A program made the translations under genes and the position numbers. This document shows positions 44,689-48,479 of a DNA stretch of 48,479 nucleotides, in pieces. The stretch lies in the NCBI GenBank assembly GCA_022340615.1, contig JAJDNO010000027.1, forward strand, positions 1 through 48,479, written 5' to 3'. The notes under the pieces are model-generated. The model saw nothing but the letters and a program-made list of their open reading frames with translations, did not search any database and had not been told where the DNA came from. Source of the stretch: Gallionella sp. GTDB taxonomy: Bacteria > Pseudomonadota > Gammaproteobacteria > Burkholderiales > Gallionellaceae. Each line of letters opens with the position of its first letter. The first letter of the stretch is position 1.

Positions 44689-46281
44689 ATGACCTATCCT
44701 GCAGGCATCAACATCAGTATTCCGGTCACGCCCGAGCAGGCAGCCATCCTGACGCCCGGGGCGCTGGAGTTCATCGCCGGACTGGCGCGCAAGTTCGGCC
44801 CGGAGCGCCTGTCCCTGCTGCAGCGCAGGGTCAGGCGCCAGGCTGAACTGGAGGCGGGCAGGCTGTTCGATTTTCTGGCCGAAACCGCCGATGTGCGCAG
44901 CGGCGACTGGAGCATTGCGCCGGTGCCGACCGAATTGCTGGACAGGCGTGTTGAAATCACCGGCCCGGCAGAGCGCAAGATGCTGATCAACGGACTCAAT
45001 GCCGGTGCAAGCGTATATATGGCCGACCTGGAAGACTCGATGACGCCCACCTGGCACAATGTGATCGAAGCGCAGATCAACCTGCGCGATGCGGTTGCCG
45101 GCACCATCACCCATGTGAATCCGGACGGCAAGACCTATCGGCTGCATGAAAAAGTCTCGGTGCTGTTCGTCCGGCCGCGCGGCTGGCACATGGTGGAAAA
45201 ACACATCACGGTGGACGGTCTTCCGGTGTCCGGCAGCCTGTTCGATTTCGGACTGTATTTTTTTCATAACGCGAAGGCGCTGCTCGCGCGCGGCACGGCG
45301 CCGTATTTCTATTTGCCGAAGATGGAAAGCCATCTCGAGGCCAGGCTGTGGAACGACGTGTTCGTTCATGCGCAGCAAACGCTGGGCATACCGCGCGGCA
45401 CGATCAAGGCGACGGTGCTGATCGAAACCATCCCTGCGGCATTCGAGATGGACGAGATCCTTTACGAATTGCGCGAGCATTCCGCCGGGCTGAACTGCGG
45501 AAGATGGGACTACATCTTCAGCTGCATCAAGAAATTCGGCCATACCCCCGGCTTCATACTCGCCGACCGCGGTCTGGTCGGGATGACCTCCCCGTTCATG
45601 CGCGCCTATTCGCTGCTGCTGATCAGGACCTGCCACCGCCGCAACGCGCATGCGATGGGCGGCATGGCCGCGCAGATTCCGATCAAGGCCGATCCAGAGG
45701 CAAACGAAGCGGCAATGATCAAGGTGCGCGAAGACAAGGAACGCGAGGCCAACGACGGGCACGACGGGACCTGGGTCGCCCATCCCGGCCTGGTGCCGCT
45801 CGCGATGGAGGTGTTCGACCGGCTGATGCCGGCGGCGAACCAGCTGGACAGGAAACGCGAGGACGTGCAGACCACGGCTGCCGACCTGCTGAGGTTCGAG
45901 CCGCAGGCACCGATCACCGAAGCGGGATTGCACTTCAACATCGAGGTCGCGATTGCGTACCTTGGTGCATGGCTGTCCGGAACCGGCTGCGTGCCGATCC
46001 ACCATCTGATGGAGGATGCGGCGACCGCCGAAATTTCCCGTTCGCAGGTGTGGCAGTGGGTACACAGTCCGCTCGGCGTGCTGGACGACGGGCGCAAGAT
46101 AACCATGGACATGGTGCGCGGGATGATTCCGCCGGCACTGGCCATCATAGACAAGGGCGTCAGCGAGCACCGTTTCATCGCGGGAGATTACCTGCAGGGC
46201 GCTGCGGTGTTCGAACAGCTGATCGCGAAGGAGCCGATCGTCGAATTTCTGACCAACTATTGCTATGAAGTGATGGAATGA
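44689..46281 (+). CDS. aceB: Malate synthase A
   Basis: 530 residues, the standard length of the A isoform. It condenses glyoxylate and acetyl-CoA to malate. Conserved blocks are [12 protein letters not shown] at 111-122, [11 protein letters not shown] at 162-172 with the catalytic Arg, [12 protein letters not shown] at 246-257 and CGRWDYIFS at 270-278 with metal-binding Asp. The signature [14 protein letters not shown] form appears as [12 protein letters not shown]. Isocitrate lyase is not in the window, so glyoxylate may come from the island itself. GAGGAG lies before the start. It overlaps moaA. Confidence 0.94.
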   Translation: MTYPAGINISIPVTPEQAAILTPGALEFIAGLARKFGPERLSLLQRRVRRQAELEAGRLFDFLAETADVRSGDWSIAPVPTELLDRRVEITGPAERKMLINGLNAGASVYMADLEDSMTPTWHNVIEAQINLRDAVAGTITHVNPDGKTYRLHEKVSVLFVRPRGWHMVEKHITVDGLPVSGSLFDFGLYFFHNAKALLARGTAPYFYLPKMESHLEARLWNDVFVHAQQTLGIPRGTIKATVLIETIPAAFEMDEILYELREHSAGLNCGRWDYIFSCIKKFGHTPGFILADRGLVGMTSPFMRAYSLLLIRTCHRRNAHAMGGMAAQIPIKADPEANEAAMIKVREDKEREANDGHDGTWVAHPGLVPLAMEVFDRLMPAANQLDRKREDVQTTAADLLRFEPQAPITEAGLHFNIEVAIAYLGAWLSGTGCVPIHHLMEDAATAEISRSQVWQWVHSPLGVLDDGRKITMDMVRGMIPPALAIIDKGVSEHRFIAGDYLQGAAVFEQLIAKEPIVEFLTNYCYEVME

Positions 46282-47375
46282 TGCCGCATCCAGTCTCAAC
46301 TCCTGTCCAGCAGCACGACGGAAAGTCAAACCGCGAAGTGCTGGTCGACACATTGCAGCGTCCGCTGCGCGACCTGCGCATATCCGTGACCGACCGCTGC
46401 AACCTGCGCTGCACCTACTGCATGCCGCGCGAAGTGTTCGGCAAGGACCACCCGTTCCTGCCGCGCGCCGAATTGCTCAGCTTCGAGGAGATCGCGCGGC
46501 TGGCCGCATCGTTCGTCGCACTGGGCGTGGAAAAGATCCGGCTGACCGGCGGCGAGCCGCTGCTGCGCCGCAACGTCGAGCAGCTTGTCGAGGCGCTCGC
46601 ACGGTTAAGCACGCCGTCGGGCAAGCCGGTGGAGGTCGCGATGACCACCAATGGCGTACTGCTCGCCGCAAAAGCACAGTCACTGAAGGACGCGGGTCTG
46701 GCGCGGCTCGCGGTCAGCCTGGACGGACTGAGCGACGAAACTTTCAAACGCATGAGCGACACGGCCGTGCCGGTCAGAACCGTGCTGGGCGGAATCGAAG
46801 CCGCGCAGCGTGCCGGCTTCGATGCGATCAAGGTCAACATGGTGGTGCAGCGCGGCGTGAACGATCACGAGATCATTCCGATGGCGGCGCATTTCCGGGC
46901 GGACAATTCCGGCACCATCCTGCGCTTCATCGAATACATGGACGTCGGCAACACCAACGGCTGGTGCATGGATGAAGTGGTCACCGCGGCGGAGATCCTG
47001 CAGACGATAGCGGCGCGTTACCCGCTCAGGCCGATCGAACCGAATTACGGCGGCGAAGTCGCGGAACGCTGGGCCTATCAGGACGGCGCCGGCGAAATCG
47101 GCGTGATCGCATCGATCAGCCGCGCGTTCTGCCACAGCTGCACCCGCGCCCGGCTGTCGACCGACGGCAAGCTGTTTACCTGTCTGTTCGCCGGCAGCGG
47201 CCTGGACCTGCGCGCGCCGTTGCGCGCGGGCGCAAGCGACACCGCGCTGGAAGAATTGATCTCGTCGCGCTGGCAGCAGCGCCGCGACCGTTATTCCGAA
47301 TTGCGCTCGGCCGCGACGGAAGGCGCAGGACTTGCCGAGGCAAAAAAAGTCGAGATGTCCTTTATCGGGGGGTAG
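46278..47375 (+). CDS. moaA: GTP 3',8-cyclase MoaA (molybdenum cofactor)
   Basis: 365 residues. A radical SAM enzyme that starts molybdopterin synthesis from GTP. Cys41, Cys45 and Cys48 in [10 protein letters not shown] bind the SAM cluster; Cys285, Cys288 and Cys302 in [19 protein letters not shown] bind the second cluster. The C-terminal GG is present, as needed for its activation. It begins inside the stop of aceB (ATGA), so it is read from the catabolic transcript, although the cofactor is a housekeeping product. An N-terminal extension of about 25 residues is longer than in many homologues. Confidence 0.95.
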   Translation: MMPHPVSTPVQQHDGKSNREVLVDTLQRPLRDLRISVTDRCNLRCTYCMPREVFGKDHPFLPRAELLSFEEIARLAASFVALGVEKIRLTGGEPLLRRNVEQLVEALARLSTPSGKPVEVAMTTNGVLLAAKAQSLKDAGLARLAVSLDGLSDETFKRMSDTAVPVRTVLGGIEAAQRAGFDAIKVNMVVQRGVNDHEIIPMAAHFRADNSGTILRFIEYMDVGNTNGWCMDEVVTAAEILQTIAARYPLRPIEPNYGGEVAERWAYQDGAGEIGVIASISRAFCHSCTRARLSTDGKLFTCLFAGSGLDLRAPLRAGASDTALEELISSRWQQRRDRYSELRSAATEGAGLAEAKKVEMSFIGG

Positions 47376-47537
47376 CGTCAGATACGAGTGGCAAGATGCA
47401 AGGTTCAAGAGGCAAAATCGAAAGGGCGGAAAACAGGATTCAGGCAGATTTGATTAGCAGCTTGATATTTCATTTTTGTTAATCGCATCCCTTTATTTTT
47501 CGCTTGTTGCAGAAATACCACATAAGCGGTGATTTCC

Positions 47538-47565
47538 TTGCCGCGCCTGATTTGTTGTGGATAAT
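47538..47565 (+). promoter_or_regulatory. Candidate sigma-70 promoter of the porin gene
   Basis: TTGCCG and GATAAT are spaced by 16 bases in the 287-base gap upstream of the porin, giving a leader of about 90 bases. The long leader may hold a site for small-RNA control, which is common for porin messages; none was identified. Confidence 0.5.
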
Positions 47566-47662
47566 GCCCCCTTGAATTCCCTGAATACCGGGAGTTTTCA
47601 ACAGGCCGCCGCCATCCCCGACGACAGCCGATATAACTCAAAACAACTATGAGGAGTTTTAC

Positions 47663-48479
47663 ATGCAAAAGAAACTAATCGCACTGGCAATTACTGCCGC
47701 ATTCGCTTCCGCTCCTGCCTTCGCTGACGTAGGCGTTTACGGCAAGCTGGACGCCGGTTTGGGCAACATGAGCACCAACACTATTTCTACAGCTGGCGTT
47801 GATGGTGCCAAGACCAGCACGACTGCAATCGCCTTCAGCCAGTTCTTCTCCAGCCGTCTCGGTTTCAAGGCCAAGGAAGCGCTGAGCAATGGCATGAGCG
47901 TGTCTGCACTGCTTGAGACAGGTGTTGGTGGCGCAACGACACTGGGTAGCCGTGAAGAGAACGTGACCCTGGACTTCGGCCAGGGCACCCACGTCAAGGG
48001 CGGCTTCGGCACCACCACACTGCGCAACATCGTCTACAGCTATGACGGCATCTACGGCGCGAACATCATCGGCAACCTGCTGAACGATACCAAGCACAAG
48101 AATGGCCTGAGCACCGAACTGACCAAGCGTTCGACTTCGCTTGAACTGGGGCAGAATTTCGGCGCGGTAAAGGCGACCTTGAACGTGATGCTCAACAACA
48201 CCACGCTTGATAACTCAACGCCTGATACCAAAGTCGGCAGCGGATTCGAAATCGGCGCGACCTACGGTCAGGATGCGCTGTCGTTGGCGGGTGCATATCG
48301 CGACACCAAGGACTCTGCTCCTCCTGCTGCTCCTGCTGCTGCTTTTGACAATACCAACAAGGCGTTCATCCTGGGTGCTGCCTATGACTTCGGCGTGGTC
48401 TCGGTCAAGGGCACTTACGCCAATGTGACCGTGGACGATAACATTGCCGGTACTTCGGTGAAGAACAACGGCGAAACCA
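47663..48479 (+). CDS. Gram-negative porin, N-terminal part (cut by window edge)
   Basis: The first 272 codons run open to the right edge. Start ATG at 47663 with GAGGAG eight bases upstream. The signal peptide MQKKLIALAITAAFASAPAFA ends near residue 21. The mature protein opens DVGVYGKLDAGLGN and continues in alternating amphipathic strands (SRLGFKAKEALSNGMSVSAL, NVTLDFGQG, FEIGATYGQDALSLAGAYR), the pattern of betaproteobacterial general porins in the outer membrane. A codon run of TCT, GCT and CCT triplets at 48314-48343 encodes an Ala/Pro loop. The C-terminal strand and final aromatic residue lie outside. Confidence 0.85.
   Translation, partial: MQKKLIALAITAAFASAPAFADVGVYGKLDAGLGNMSTNTISTAGVDGAKTSTTAIAFSQFFSSRLGFKAKEALSNGMSVSALLETGVGGATTLGSREENVTLDFGQGTHVKGGFGTTTLRNIVYSYDGIYGANIIGNLLNDTKHKNGLSTELTKRSTSLELGQNFGAVKATLNVMLNNTTLDNSTPDTKVGSGFEIGATYGQDALSLAGAYRDTKDSAPPAAPAAAFDNTNKAFILGAAYDFGVVSVKGTYANVTVDDNIAGTSVKNNGET

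Noticed and set aside
44626..46353. A 575-codon open frame opposite malate synthase
   Set aside because: Shadow of aceB; no motif and composition typical of the antisense of a GC-rich gene.

Overview
The window is a continuous stretch of a Gram-negative, most likely betaproteobacterial chromosome. The mla-ibaG-murA-hisG-hisD order and the MSHA-like pilus locus beside cysS fit Nitrosomonadales/Gallionellaceae-type organisms. That placement is an inference from gene content and has not been tested by a search. Coding density is high, base composition is GC-rich, and no insertion sequence, integrase, CRISPR array or rRNA was seen.

Layout. (1) 1-255: the 3' end of cysS. (2) 265-14180, minus strand: an MSHA-type pilus/pseudopilus operon. 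In transcription order it encodes a sigma-54 activator-type response regulator, an ExeA/MshM ATPase with a SPOR tail, the secretin MshL, the TPR protein MshN, the ATPase MshE with an N-terminal MshEN domain, the platform protein MshG, a PilM/PilN-like inner-membrane protein, MshJ-like and MshK-like proteins, a very large PilX-like protein and a prepilin. (3) 14337-17738, plus strand: the Mla phospholipid-transport genes mlaFEDCB, then ibaG. (4) 17742-21821: murA, hisG and hisD, with a small, AT-richer glycosyltransferase gene between murA and hisG. (5) 21853-26609: an ArnT-like glycosyltransferase, rpmE with promoter and terminator, an MHS-family transporter, a polyprenyl diphosphate synthase and tRNA-Pro(CGG). 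(6) 26625-30367, minus strand: lutABC for L-lactate oxidation, preceded by a FecR-domain protein with an Arg-rich tail.

(7) 30508-46281 is the most interesting region, a coherent carbon-catabolism island in three transcription units. It holds a GlcG-like protein and an IclR regulator. Divergent from the regulator are a phosphoketolase/transketolase-like ThDP enzyme and a four-carbon acid sugar kinase. A leftward unit encodes a TRAP transporter (dctP, dctQ, dctM), an amidase and a 54-residue membrane protein. A rightward unit encodes a CoA-acylating semialdehyde dehydrogenase, a beta-hydroxyacid dehydrogenase, a D-2-hydroxyacid dehydrogenase and malate synthase A. The set suggests uptake of an organic acid or its amide and breakdown through C2/C3 intermediates into acetyl units and glyoxylate, joined as malate. 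I cannot match it to a named pathway. The promoter regions of the island share a TATTGCG word and several dyads that could be operators.

(8) 46278-48479: moaA, overlapping the malate synthase gene by 4 bases, and the 5' part of a porin gene with a recognisable promoter, cut by the window edge.
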